From assembly GCA_030605125.1 (NCBI GenBank), contig JAUWBD010000011.1, positions 1 through 44,838 on the forward strand: a DNA stretch of 44,838 nucleotides. Reading direction: 5' to 3'. Shown piece by piece: positions 33,565-41,666 of the stretch (within the stretch, counting starts at the first letter, position 1; each line of letters opens with the position of its first letter). The stretch comes from Verrucomicrobiota bacterium (GTDB lineage Bacteria > Verrucomicrobiota > Verrucomicrobiia > Opitutales > Opitutaceae). The notes under the pieces are model-generated. The model had not been told where the DNA came from and ran no database searches. It worked only from the letters and a program-made list of their open reading frames with translations. Position numbers and translations under genes: made by a program.

Positions 33565-35757
33565 ATGCTCGCGCCCCGCCTGTTCTCCCTTCCCCTGCTC
33601 GGTCTCGTCTGCCTCGCCTCGCCGCCTGTTGCCACCGGCGACACCGCCGCCCACTGGCGCTTCGAGGCTTCCGATCCCGCCGCGTCAACCGGTCCCGTGC
33701 TCAAGGCCATCGACACCGCTCCCGCCCTCGTTCCGCTTTCAACCCAAGGTCCCGGACGGTCCTTCCCCTCCGTGCTCGCCCATCCCGCGGTCCCAAACCA
33801 TGGTGCCGCGCTGCTGAACGGCCGCGGCCACTTCGAGGCCGCCCACCCCCCGGAGCTCCCGCTCGACGGCACCTTCACCATCGAGGCGCTGGTTCACCGC
33901 ACCCGCACCCACCAAGAATCCTCCTACATTGTTTCGCGTTGGGGATTCACCGGTCGCGAGGCTCGCTCCTGGGGCGTGGGCACCGCCGGAGGCCGCGGCC
34001 TCCCCGGAGTCCAAGCCCGGGAACTCTTCATGAACCTTAGCCCCGACGGTCGGGAAACCGTCACCGTCGGCTCCGGCCTCATCCTGGAAGACGGCGAAGA
34101 TTACTACATCTCCGTCACTTTCCAGGCCGGCGCCGAAAGCGGCTTCATCCGTTTCGAGGTCTGCAACCTCTCCGCGGCCGGCAGCCTGCAAAGCACCCAG
34201 CGCCACCACGCCATCGCGCGCCTCGCCGCGGTGGACGAACCCCTCCGCATCGGCGCCTTCGACAACGCGCGCTCCCGCTGGCCCGGCCTGCTCGACGAAA
34301 TTCGCGTCAGCGTCGGCGAAATCGGGGACTCCAGACGTCTGATCTCAGGCCTTCCCTCCGCGCCCACCCTTTCCCTCGCCCCCGTCATCGCCCCTTCCGA
34401 TCTGGCGATCCTCGAGAGCATCCCCTGGCCGTTTATCGGCACCATCCGCCCTCGCCCGGCCAGCGAGATCGCCGGCTCCTCCTGGTCCATCGGCGGCGAG
34501 ACGCTGGACCGCGAATTCACGCTCTACCGGCACTGGCGCGATCATCTCGGCCCCCTCGGCGCCAAACATCTCCGCCTCCAAGCCGGCTGGGCCCGCACCG
34601 AACGCGAGAAGGGCGTTTACGACTGGGCCTGGCTCGACGAACCCGTGCGCGACGCCCTCGCCCAGGGCGTCGCACCTTGGATCAACGTCTCCTACGGCAA
34701 CCCGATCTACCCCCAAGGCGGCGGCACCGGCCTGCACGCCACCGCCCCCGCCTCGCCCGAAGCCCTTGCCGCCTGGGATCGCTGGCTCGCCGCCATGGTC
34801 ACCCGCTACCGTGACGAGGTCACTACCTGGGAGATCTGGAACGAACCTGTCGGGCAAATCTCCGCCGAGGCCTACGCCGAGCTCTACCTCCGCTCCGCGA
34901 AAATCATCCGCGGCATTCAGCCCGACGCGCGTCTGATCGCCATCGCCTTCGCGGGCATCCAGCTGCCCTACGCCGAGACTCTCCTGCGTGTCGCCCGCGA
35001 CCGCGACCAGCTTCCCCTCATCGACGAAATCAGCTACCACGCCTACGTCTATGTTCCCGAATCCCACTACCCGCAGGTGGAGGCGCTCCGCTCACTGATC
35101 CGTCGCCACGATCCGCGCATCATCGTTCGTCAGGGCGAAAACGGCGCGCCCTCGGTCGGAGGCGGCTTCGGCGCCATCACCGGGCGCCCATGGACGGAGA
35201 ACAGCCAGGCGAAATGGAACCTCCGCCGCATGCTCGGAGACCACGGCCGCGACATCCCCAACAGTCTCTTCTCGATCGCGGACATGCATTATCCGAATCG
35301 GATCAACAACAAGGGTCTGCTCCTTTCCACGCGCCCCGACCGGACCGTCGAACGCCCGAAGCTCGCCTATCACGCCGCGCAGAACGTGTATTCAATTCTT
35401 GATGACAGCTTCGCGCTCGAGCCCTCCGCCTCCCACCGCACCGACCACCCTGAGCCCAACCGCCTTCAAGTCTTCGCCTACCGCCACCGCCGCTCCGGAC
35501 TAGGCCTCGCCACCGTCTGGCTCGGCGGACGCGAGATCGCCGAGTCCAACACGCTCACCCCCGTGAGCCTTACCCTGGAAAACCTCTCCTTTGTCCAACC
35601 TGTCTGGGTGGACCTGCGCACCGGCTCGGTGCACGCCATCCCGTCATCCGCCTGGACTGCGTCCCCCGGCGGGCAGGGGGTCACCTTCCTCGATCTCCCC
35701 ATATACGACTCGCCCATCCTCATCGCCAGTCGCGCCGACCTCCCCCTCGCCCCCTGA
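33565..35757 (+). CDS. Secreted LamG + clan GH-A glycosidase (GH39/GH5-like)
   Basis: This 730-residue protein has a signal peptide (RLFSLPLLGLVCLASPPVAT). Residues ~28-255 form a LamG/concanavalin-like domain (AAHWRFEASDPAASTGPVLK; GTFTIEALVHRTRTHQESSY; PLRIGAFDNARSRWPGLLDE). A TIM barrel follows: HLRLQAGWARTEREKGVYDW, TTWEIWNEPVGQISAE with acid/base Glu427, ISYHAYVYVPESHYPQ, and IIVRQGENGAPS with candidate nucleophile Glu525. WEIWNEP and the GEN motif fit retaining clan GH-A enzymes such as GH39. A C-terminal beta domain completes the protein. Downstream lie a tandem duplication at the stop and a symporter gene, so the pair may form a secretion-plus-import unit. Substrate unknown. Confidence 0.82.
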   Translation: MLAPRLFSLPLLGLVCLASPPVATGDTAAHWRFEASDPAASTGPVLKAIDTAPALVPLSTQGPGRSFPSVLAHPAVPNHGAALLNGRGHFEAAHPPELPLDGTFTIEALVHRTRTHQESSYIVSRWGFTGREARSWGVGTAGGRGLPGVQARELFMNLSPDGRETVTVGSGLILEDGEDYYISVTFQAGAESGFIRFEVCNLSAAGSLQSTQRHHAIARLAAVDEPLRIGAFDNARSRWPGLLDEIRVSVGEIGDSRRLISGLPSAPTLSLAPVIAPSDLAILESIPWPFIGTIRPRPASEIAGSSWSIGGETLDREFTLYRHWRDHLGPLGAKHLRLQAGWARTEREKGVYDWAWLDEPVRDALAQGVAPWINVSYGNPIYPQGGGTGLHATAPASPEALAAWDRWLAAMVTRYRDEVTTWEIWNEPVGQISAEAYAELYLRSAKIIRGIQPDARLIAIAFAGIQLPYAETLLRVARDRDQLPLIDEISYHAYVYVPESHYPQVEALRSLIRRHDPRIIVRQGENGAPSVGGGFGAITGRPWTENSQAKWNLRRMLGDHGRDIPNSLFSIADMHYPNRINNKGLLLSTRPDRTVERPKLAYHAAQNVYSILDDSFALEPSASHRTDHPEPNRLQVFAYRHRRSGLGLATVWLGGREIAESNTLTPVSLTLENLSFVQPVWVDLRTGSVHAIPSSAWTASPGGQGVTFLDLPIYDSPILIASRADLPLAP

Positions 35758-35790
35758 TCCCCGCGCCCCGCCCCCTGATCCCCGCGCCCC
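35749..35790 (+). repeat. 21-bp tandem duplication across a stop codon
   Basis: Two exact 21-base units (35749-35769 and 35770-35790), each containing CCCCTGATCCCCGCG. The first TGA is the stop of the glycosidase gene. It looks like a recent slippage duplication. Confidence 0.85.
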
Positions 35791-35803
35791 GCCCGCAGCT
35801 CTC

Positions 35804-35820
35804 TGCAACGCGGACCAAAA
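35804..35820. promoter_or_regulatory. Candidate LacI-type operator, copy 1
   Basis: TGCAACGCGGACCAAAA matches 16 of 17 bases with 38645-38661. The core is a partial palindrome of the form TTGNNNCGCGNNNCAA (CTG here), as in many LacI-family sites. It lies about 80 bases before the symporter start. Confidence 0.5.
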
Positions 35821-35851
35821 CTCCCGCCCGCGCCGCTAAACCGCTTCTGCC

Positions 35852-35880
35852 ATTGGTCGTTCGTCCTTCGTCGTCCGGCG
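35852..35880 (+). repeat. Degenerate ATTGGTC-type heptamer array
   Basis: ATTGGTC, GTTCGTC, CTTCGTC and GTCCGGC occur in a 7-base register, ending 22 bases before the TTG start of the symporter. The same family lies at 1594, 24785 and 31630. Confidence 0.6.
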
Positions 35881-35901
35881 ATTCCAGCCCCTCCCCACCC
35901 C

Positions 35902-37548
35902 TTGCACCTCGTCTCCCTCGACTACGCCCTGCTCGGCGCCTTCCTCCTGCTCATGGCCTTCATCGGCTCGGCCTTCGGCTGGCTGGTGAAGGACGCCGCC
36001 GGCTACCTCAAGGGCGGCAACACCATCCCCTGGTATATCTCCGGCGTGAGCAATTTCATGTCGATGTTCTCGACCTTCGTGTTCGTCGCCTACGCCGGCA
36101 TCGCCTACCAGCACGGTCTCGTCGCCGTCACCGTCTTCTGGTCCACCGTGCCCGCCTGCGTCTTCGCCGCGGTCTTCGTGGCCCGTCGCTGGCGCCGCGC
36201 CGGCCTCACCACTCCGGTCGAGTATCTCGAGCGCCGCTTCAACCTCGGCGTGCGCCAGACCTTCTCCTGGCTCGGTCTCCTCCTGCGTTTCCTCGACAAC
36301 GCCGTCCGCCTCTACGCCTCCGGCCTTTTCCTCTCCACCGTCACCCCGCTCGAGCTCGGCCCCGCCATCCTCGTCTCCGGCGCGCTCATCACCGCCTTCA
36401 CCCTGATCGGCGGGCTCTGGGCCGTCGTTGTCATGGATACGATTCAATTCATCGTGCTGATCTTCGCGACCGTGATCCTCGTGCCGCTCGCCCTCTCCGC
36501 CGCGGGCGGCCTCGCCGGCATCGCCGCCGCCGCGCCCGGGCACCTGCACTGGTTCGACGGTCCAAAGGGCGCGCCGCTCTGGCTGCTCGCCTACTACGTC
36601 ATGGTGACGCTGAAGTATAACTCCAACTGGTCCTTCATCCAGCGCCTCTACGCCGTGCGTGACGAGCCCTCCGCCCGCAAGGTCGCCTGGTGCTCCGCCG
36701 TCCTCTTCCTCGTTTCGCCGCTCGTCTTCCTCCTGCCCGCCATCGCCGCGCGCGTCTTTCTGCCCGACCTCGCCGACCCCGAGCGCGCCTACATCGCCGC
36801 CTGCGTCACCCTGCTGCCCGCCGGGCTCATGGGCCTCATGCTCGCCAGCATGTTCTCCGCCACCGTCTCCTCGCTCAACTCGGAGTTCAACGTCATGGCC
36901 GCCGTGCTCACGACCGACGTTTATCAACGCTTCCTGCGCCCGCTCTCCGGGGAACGCGAACGCCTCCTCGTCGCCCGCCTGTGCACCGTCGCGGTCGGCG
37001 GCTTCATCACCTGGGGCGCGATGTTTGTCGGCGGCTTCGGCGGCGCCTTCGAGGCCAACAAGCTCTTCACCTCGCTCTTCGCCCTGCCCCTCGCCGTGCC
37101 CCTGGTCGGCGGCCTGCTGCTCAAGCGGCCCGACGCCCTCGGCGCCTTCGCCGCCGTCCTCGGCGGCGCCGCCACCGCGCTCGCGCTGCACCACGGGAAA
37201 TGGTTCTCCTGGGAGGTCTCCACGCTCCTCGTCGTGCTCACGAGCACGGCCCTGCTTCTGCTCGTCTCGCGTCGCCGCCACGGCGAGCGGGCCGCGACGG
37301 TGGACGCGTTTTTTCGCCAGATTGAAAACCCGCTCCCCGTCGAAGCCATCCCGACGATCGACCCAGGCTTCAAGCGCGCCCTGGGCAAACTCTTCGGCCT
37401 GTCCTTCGCCGTCTCGGGCTTGTTCTTCCTCGTGGCCGGCGCGCTCAACGCCGCCCTCGCCAGCGGCCGGCTCGCGCTCGCGGCGGGCCTGCTCTGCCTG
37501 ATTTTTGGCGCGCTCTGCCACCGCGCCGGCCGCCGCGCCGCGGCGTGA
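35902..37548 (+). CDS. SSS-family sodium:solute symporter
   Basis: This 548-residue polytopic protein has the SSS pattern: DYALLGAFLLLMAFIGSAFG (TM1), GGNTIPWYISGVSNFMSMFS with the conserved SxxF(M/S)S region of TM2, GIAYQHGLVAVTVFWSTVPA, LIGGLWAVVVMDTIQFIVLI, LPAGLMGLMLASMFSATVSS and NSEFNVMAAVLTTDVYQRFL. The GLM..SATVSSLNSEFN segment holds the Ser/Thr residues of the sodium site in this family. The start is TTG at 35902, 22 bases after the heptamer repeat; no ATG gives a full first helix. It probably imports sugars or oligosaccharides released by the glycosidase at 33565. The convergent LacI gene starts its 3' end 18 bases away. It is related to the frameshifted gene at 21883. Confidence 0.9.
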   Translation: MHLVSLDYALLGAFLLLMAFIGSAFGWLVKDAAGYLKGGNTIPWYISGVSNFMSMFSTFVFVAYAGIAYQHGLVAVTVFWSTVPACVFAAVFVARRWRRAGLTTPVEYLERRFNLGVRQTFSWLGLLLRFLDNAVRLYASGLFLSTVTPLELGPAILVSGALITAFTLIGGLWAVVVMDTIQFIVLIFATVILVPLALSAAGGLAGIAAAAPGHLHWFDGPKGAPLWLLAYYVMVTLKYNSNWSFIQRLYAVRDEPSARKVAWCSAVLFLVSPLVFLLPAIAARVFLPDLADPERAYIAACVTLLPAGLMGLMLASMFSATVSSLNSEFNVMAAVLTTDVYQRFLRPLSGERERLLVARLCTVAVGGFITWGAMFVGGFGGAFEANKLFTSLFALPLAVPLVGGLLLKRPDALGAFAAVLGGAATALALHHGKWFSWEVSTLLVVLTSTALLLLVSRRRHGERAATVDAFFRQIENPLPVEAIPTIDPGFKRALGKLFGLSFAVSGLFFLVAGALNAALASGRLALAAGLLCLIFGALCHRAGRRAAA

Positions 37549-37566
37549 TCGCGACGCGCCGCGGCT

Positions 37567-38604
37567 TCACCGCCCGCTCAGCGTCCTGCCCTCCACCCAA
37601 TCGCCCTCGAGCATCACCGCTTTCGCGTGCTCGGGCACGCCGCGCTCGTTGCGGTGGATCTGCGCCACCACCAGGTCCACCGCCGCCGCGCCCATCGCCC
37701 GAAACGGATGCCGCACCCCCGCGCACTCCGCCGTCGCCGCCCGCCAGCTCAAGGTCGCCACGCCCAGGTCCTCCGGCACGCGCCGCCCCGTGCGCAGGAT
37801 CAATTGGTAGATCTCCGGCAAGCCCGCCACCACCGCGTCGGGCTTGGCCCGGCCGAGCCACTCGTCCATCTGCGCCACCGTCCAGCTCTCGAAGATTTGC
37901 GGTTCCAGCCAACGCGCGGCCGGCAGCCTCGCCCGCCGGGCGTTAAACACCGTCAAAGGCACGTGCTCCATGCGCTCGTCCGTCAGTTGCGCCGTCGCGA
38001 AGCCGATCCGCCGATACCCGCGCGCATCCAGCTTTTCGATGACCAGCTGCATTGCGTGGTAATAGTGCAGGATCACGTGGTGGGTGAAGGGCGGATGAAA
38101 GGGCCGGCCGACCTGCGAGACCGGAAACTCCGCCCACGGAAACGCCAGCGGCTCCTTCGGCTTGTCCGCGGGAGCCAACACCACCCCGCCCACCTGCCGC
38201 GCCCGCAGCATCGACTCCAGCCGCTCCGCGCTCAGGCCTCGTCCATCCACGCGCAGACGATCCAGCCCGAAGCCCAGCTCCTCCGCCCGCCGTCTCGCCC
38301 CCTCCTCGATCAGCCCGCGCGGGTTCCAACCCTTGCGGAGAAAATACGCGGGATCATAGGGCATCACCCAGGCGAGGTTGCCCCGCCGCTCCGGACGCTG
38401 CCGCCTCACCCCCGTCAGCAAGGCCTGCATCAGCGGATTCGGCGCGTAGCCCAGCGCGCGGGCCGCCGCCCGCACGCGCTCCGCCTTTTCCGGCTTTATC
38501 CCGGTCATGCCGCGCAGCACGCGGGAAGCAGTGGACTTCGACACTCCCGCTCGCTCCGCAACCGCCATCAAGGAGACTCCCGCCGCTATGTGGCTCTCGC
38601 TCAT
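37567..38604 (-). CDS. LacI-family transcriptional regulator
   Basis: This 345-residue protein has a LacI HTH (SLMAVAERAGVSKSTASRVL; KAERVRAAARALGYAPNPLM) and an effector domain (VGGVVLAPADKPKEPLAFPW; LDARGYRRIGFATAQL; KPDAVVAGLPEIYQLILRTG; EDLGVATLSWRAATAECAGV). It belongs to the subgroup with an ALLTGVRRQRPERRGNLAWV linker, as does the decayed copy at 33170. Its divergent neighbour is the PEP-CTERM gene at 38707. The 17-bp candidate operator TGCAACGCGGGCCAAAA lies between them at 38645, and a second copy lies upstream of the symporter at 35804, so this protein probably represses both. The ATG at 38604 is used; an inner Met at residue 13 is a less likely start. Confidence 0.92.
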   Translation of the reverse strand: MSESHIAAGVSLMAVAERAGVSKSTASRVLRGMTGIKPEKAERVRAAARALGYAPNPLMQALLTGVRRQRPERRGNLAWVMPYDPAYFLRKGWNPRGLIEEGARRRAEELGFGLDRLRVDGRGLSAERLESMLRARQVGGVVLAPADKPKEPLAFPWAEFPVSQVGRPFHPPFTHHVILHYYHAMQLVIEKLDARGYRRIGFATAQLTDERMEHVPLTVFNARRARLPAARWLEPQIFESWTVAQMDEWLGRAKPDAVVAGLPEIYQLILRTGRRVPEDLGVATLSWRAATAECAGVRHPFRAMGAAAVDLVVAQIHRNERGVPEHAKAVMLEGDWVEGRTLSGR

Positions 38605-38644
38605 GCCTCAGGGTGTGCGGCCTGCGGCCGCCGAGTCGAGTTTT

Positions 38645-38661
38645 TGCAACGCGGGCCAAAA
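38645..38661. promoter_or_regulatory. Candidate LacI-type operator, copy 2
   Basis: TGCAACGCGGGCCAAAA, 16/17 identical to 35804-35820. With one more base on the left it forms TTGNNNCGCGNNNCAA. It sits in the divergent region between the LacI gene (start 38604) and the PEP-CTERM gene (start 38707). Confidence 0.55.
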
Positions 38662-38706
38662 GCCGCCGTCGTCCGTGCGCTTGCCGCGACACACATTCGC
38701 CGCGTT

Positions 38707-39618
38707 ATGCCTTCAACCTCATCAACCCACCCCCGCGTCATCGGCGCGCTGCTGCTCGCCTGCACCGCCACCGCCGTCGTCTCCGGCCAGACCGTCGCCT
38801 ACTGGCGCTTCGAGGGCGACTCCACCGCCTTCCTCTCCGACTCCTCCGGCAACGGCCACACGCTCGCGCTCTTCAACAGCGTGCAGCAGACCACGCTCCC
38901 CTCCACCGGCGCCGGCTCCGCCTTTTTCGATCCAATTCCCCGAACCGGCGCGGCCAACCTCTCCGCCGCCCACAAGACCATCTATGGCGTGACCACCAAC
39001 GAGGCGTCCCGCACCTTCCTCCGCGCCGCCGATGCCGACGCCTTCACGAGCAACACCCTGACCGTGGAAGCGATGGTGAACTTCGCCCAGCGCCCCACCA
39101 CCAATACGCTCGTCTTCGTCGCCGGCCATTTCACCAGCACGGGCAATCAGCGCAGTTACGCGATGATCGTGAACAACCAGAGCAACCTGCTCGGCGTCGC
39201 GCTCTCGGCCGACGGCACCAACGCCACCCAATACTTCAGCGACTTCACCATCACCAACGGCAAGGACTACTACTTCGGCGTCTCCATCAATCTCACGGCC
39301 GCCACCGCCGAGGAACGCAGCGTCACCTTCTTCCTACAGAACCTCACCGACGGAGGCGAATTGCTTTCGCAGACCGTGACCGGCATCTCCCAATCCGCCC
39401 TCTTTAACGCCGCCAGCGCCTTCGGCATCGGCGCCCAAGGCAACGGAAACTCCTCGGAAAATTGGCGCGGCCTGATCGACGAGGTCCGCCTCAGCAACGG
39501 CATCCTCAGCTCCAACCAACTCCTCGTCGCCATCCCCGAGCCGTCCTCCGCCGCCGCCCTCCTTGGCCTCGCCGGCCTCGGCTTCGCCGCCACCCGCCGC
39601 CGCCGCGCCGCTTGCTGA
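38707..39618 (+). CDS. LamG-like PEP-CTERM protein
   Basis: This 303-residue protein has a signal peptide (RVIGALLLACTATAVVSGQT). A LamG/concanavalin-like domain follows (VAYWRFEGDSTAFLSDSSGN; LTVEAMVNFAQRPTTNTLVF; NWRGLIDEVRLSNGILSSNQ). The C-terminus carries the PEP-CTERM tail: VAIPEPSSAAALLGLAGLGF followed by TRRRRAAC. The sorting tail predicts exosortase handling and surface or matrix location; the LamG part suggests carbohydrate binding. It starts at the ATG at 38707, divergent from the LacI gene. The stop TGA (39616-39618) overlaps the next possible start ATG (39618) as TGATG, and a perfect terminator begins 39 bases later. Confidence 0.9.
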   Translation: MPSTSSTHPRVIGALLLACTATAVVSGQTVAYWRFEGDSTAFLSDSSGNGHTLALFNSVQQTTLPSTGAGSAFFDPIPRTGAANLSAAHKTIYGVTTNEASRTFLRAADADAFTSNTLTVEAMVNFAQRPTTNTLVFVAGHFTSTGNQRSYAMIVNNQSNLLGVALSADGTNATQYFSDFTITNGKDYYFGVSINLTAATAEERSVTFFLQNLTDGGELLSQTVTGISQSALFNAASAFGIGAQGNGNSSENWRGLIDEVRLSNGILSSNQLLVAIPEPSSAAALLGLAGLGFAATRRRRAAC

Positions 39619-41567
39619 TGTCCCTCACCCTGCCGTCCCCCGCGGCGCAAACCACTCGCCGCGTCCCTTGCGGGACGCGGCGTTTTTTCGCCGTTCTTCT
39701 CTCCATGATCGCCCCCGTTGCCCCGGCCGCCACCGCCGCTTGGGCACCGCTGCCCCCCACGCCGGCCGCCTCCATCGACATCGACGCCTTCACTGACGAG
39801 GAGGTCCTACCCGGCACCAACGCCGTCCACGGCCTGCCCTACGCGCTGCTCCACCTGCCCGTGCTCGCGAACGCCGTCGTGGCCGAAGGCCCGAACCGCG
39901 GCTTCATCGACGCCCGCCTCTGGCGTTGGGAAAAGGACAACCAGCCCCACAACGCCCGCGTGATGGAGAACATCGTCTCCCTCGGGTTTTTCTACACCGC
40001 CAAGCGCCCCTGGAATCCCCACCGCCGCTCGCCCGCCCTCCGCGCGCGCCTCGAGGCCGCGCTCGAGTTCTGGCTCGGCCTGCGCGACGCCCACGGTTTC
40101 TTCGCCGAGTATCGCCCCGGCGAGCGTAGCCTCGCCGCCACCGCCTTCGGCACGAAGTTCATGGCCCGCACGCTCGACCTCCTGCTCGACGACGCCGCGC
40201 CCATCGATCCCAATCTCCTCACCCGCGTCGTCGCCGCCCAAGGCGAAACGCTCCGCGCCTCCCTCGCCCGCGACGCCTTCCTGCGCGACGGCCGCTCTGT
40301 CACCAACCAATACGGCAACCTCTGGGGCGCCGCCCTCGCTCATCTCGCGCGCCATCCCGACCCCGCCCTGGAAGGCCTGCTGCGCGGCCGCATCGCCGAG
40401 GCCGGCCCGCTCTTCCAAAGCCCCGCCGGCTACTACTACGAGGCCAACGGACCAGACTGGGCCTACACCTTCGACACCCACCACACCAACCTCGAGCACC
40501 TCTGGCCGCGCGCCCGCCACCTCGATCTCGCCGCGACCTTCGTCGCCGAGGAAGTCCGCTGGACCGACTGGCTCGCCGACAACGCCGTGCTCGAGCCCGA
40601 CGGCTCCCGCTTCGTGCTCAACCGCGCCATCGAGACCCGCCGCCGCCAAGGCGAGCTCGCGCACCTCGACTCCCCCTTCGCCGAGATCGTGCCGCTCCTG
40701 CGCGCCTTCTCGCGCACCCAGGCCGAAGCCGCCGCCGAGGCCGCCGCCCTCCGCGCCGCCTGGCGCGCCTCGCTCCCCGAGGGGCCTCGCCTCGACCTGC
40801 ACCCGTCCACCATGAACGGCTACCGCCCCTACATGGTGATGAAGGAGCCCGGCACCGTCTGGCGCCCCGACGACGCCCAGCGCGCCGCCGCCCGCGCCAC
40901 CCTGCCCTACCTCGCCCGCGATCGCTACACCCGCCAGCGCGCCGACGATCGCCACCCCTTCGTCTTCACCTACGTGCGCCGCCCGGCCTACTACGCCGCC
41001 TTCAACGCCGGCCGCCCGCTCTCCGCCCAACAACGCCTCGGCCTCGGCCTCCTCTGGCACCCGAGCCTCGGCTCGATCCTGCAAACCCAGACCGCCTCGG
41101 AGTCCGGCGGCACGCGCGGCACCGGACGCCAGGTGGACGAGGCCTCCGAGGTCCTCGCCACCTACGCCGTCGCCGGCCGTCCGCACTCCCCGGCCACCGG
41201 CTCCCACGATTTGCCGACCGGCGACCTCGTCGCAACCTATCCCCTGAAGGCCGGCGGGGAAAAGCGTATTCACTTCGGCGATACGTCCATCTCCGTCGAA
41301 GTCCGCCGCCCGGGCGCCTTCACCGAGAGCCTGCCGCTCCTCGTCCCCGCCGATGCGCGCATCACCAGCGGCCCCGGCGCCTGGCAATGGACCGACGCCC
41401 GTGGCCAGGGCCTGCGCGTCACCTACGACTCCGCCAAGATCACCCTCGCCGCCCCCGAGGCCACCGTCGCCGGCAAACCCCTCCGCCCCCTCGTCCTCCA
41501 CGCCAAGGACCGCCTGAGCTACCAGATTACCCCCTTGGTCGCCGCCCCGACTCCGCTCCGCCGATAG
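39618..41567 (+). CDS. Secreted alpha/alpha-toroid protein, possible polysaccharide lyase
   Basis: From the ATG at 39618 this is a 649-residue protein with a long leader whose hydrophobic core is FFAVLLSMIAPVAPAATA. The only later ATG (39705) would destroy the signal peptide, yet a perfect terminator (39657-39688) lies within the leader codons. The mature part has toroid helices (PYALLHLPVLANAVVAEGPN; RVMENIVSLGFFYTAKRPWN; ARLEAALEFWLGLRDAHGFF), then GYYYEANGPDWAYTFDTHHT with NLEHLW, which looks like an active-site loop with Tyr, His and Asn. A beta-sandwich follows (ISVEVRRPGAFTESLPLLVP). The order toroid then beta-sandwich resembles PL8/PL15/heparinase II-type lyases, but I see no family-specific motif. 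It is probably exported and carbohydrate-active. Confidence in the fold is moderate. Confidence 0.65.
   Translation: MSLTLPSPAAQTTRRVPCGTRRFFAVLLSMIAPVAPAATAAWAPLPPTPAASIDIDAFTDEEVLPGTNAVHGLPYALLHLPVLANAVVAEGPNRGFIDARLWRWEKDNQPHNARVMENIVSLGFFYTAKRPWNPHRRSPALRARLEAALEFWLGLRDAHGFFAEYRPGERSLAATAFGTKFMARTLDLLLDDAAPIDPNLLTRVVAAQGETLRASLARDAFLRDGRSVTNQYGNLWGAALAHLARHPDPALEGLLRGRIAEAGPLFQSPAGYYYEANGPDWAYTFDTHHTNLEHLWPRARHLDLAATFVAEEVRWTDWLADNAVLEPDGSRFVLNRAIETRRRQGELAHLDSPFAEIVPLLRAFSRTQAEAAAEAAALRAAWRASLPEGPRLDLHPSTMNGYRPYMVMKEPGTVWRPDDAQRAAARATLPYLARDRYTRQRADDRHPFVFTYVRRPAYYAAFNAGRPLSAQQRLGLGLLWHPSLGSILQTQTASESGGTRGTGRQVDEASEVLATYAVAGRPHSPATGSHDLPTGDLVATYPLKAGGEKRIHFGDTSISVEVRRPGAFTESLPLLVPADARITSGPGAWQWTDARGQGLRVTYDSAKITLAAPEATVAGKPLRPLVLHAKDRLSYQITPLVAAPTPLRR
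39657..39688 (+). terminator. Perfect intrinsic terminator inside the leader codons of the next gene
   Basis: CGCCGCGTCCC (39657-39667) pairs perfectly with GGGACGCGGCG (39672-39682) around TTGC, followed by TTTTTT. It lies 39 bases after the PEP-CTERM stop. It also encodes the RRVPCGTRRFF part of the next protein's leader. Confidence 0.93.
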
Positions 41568-41666
41568 CCGCAGGGCGCCCCCGACCGCCGCCCTCGTTCT
41601 CAGGAACGAACACAGCCCGCCATTCCTTTTCTCCACGTCTTCGCGCAGGCTGCGGCTCCCCTCTTC

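Noticed and set aside
41594-41609. Small hairpin TCGTTC-TCAG-GAACGA after the toroid gene
   Set aside because: The stem is only 6 bp and no T-run follows directly; too weak to call a terminator.
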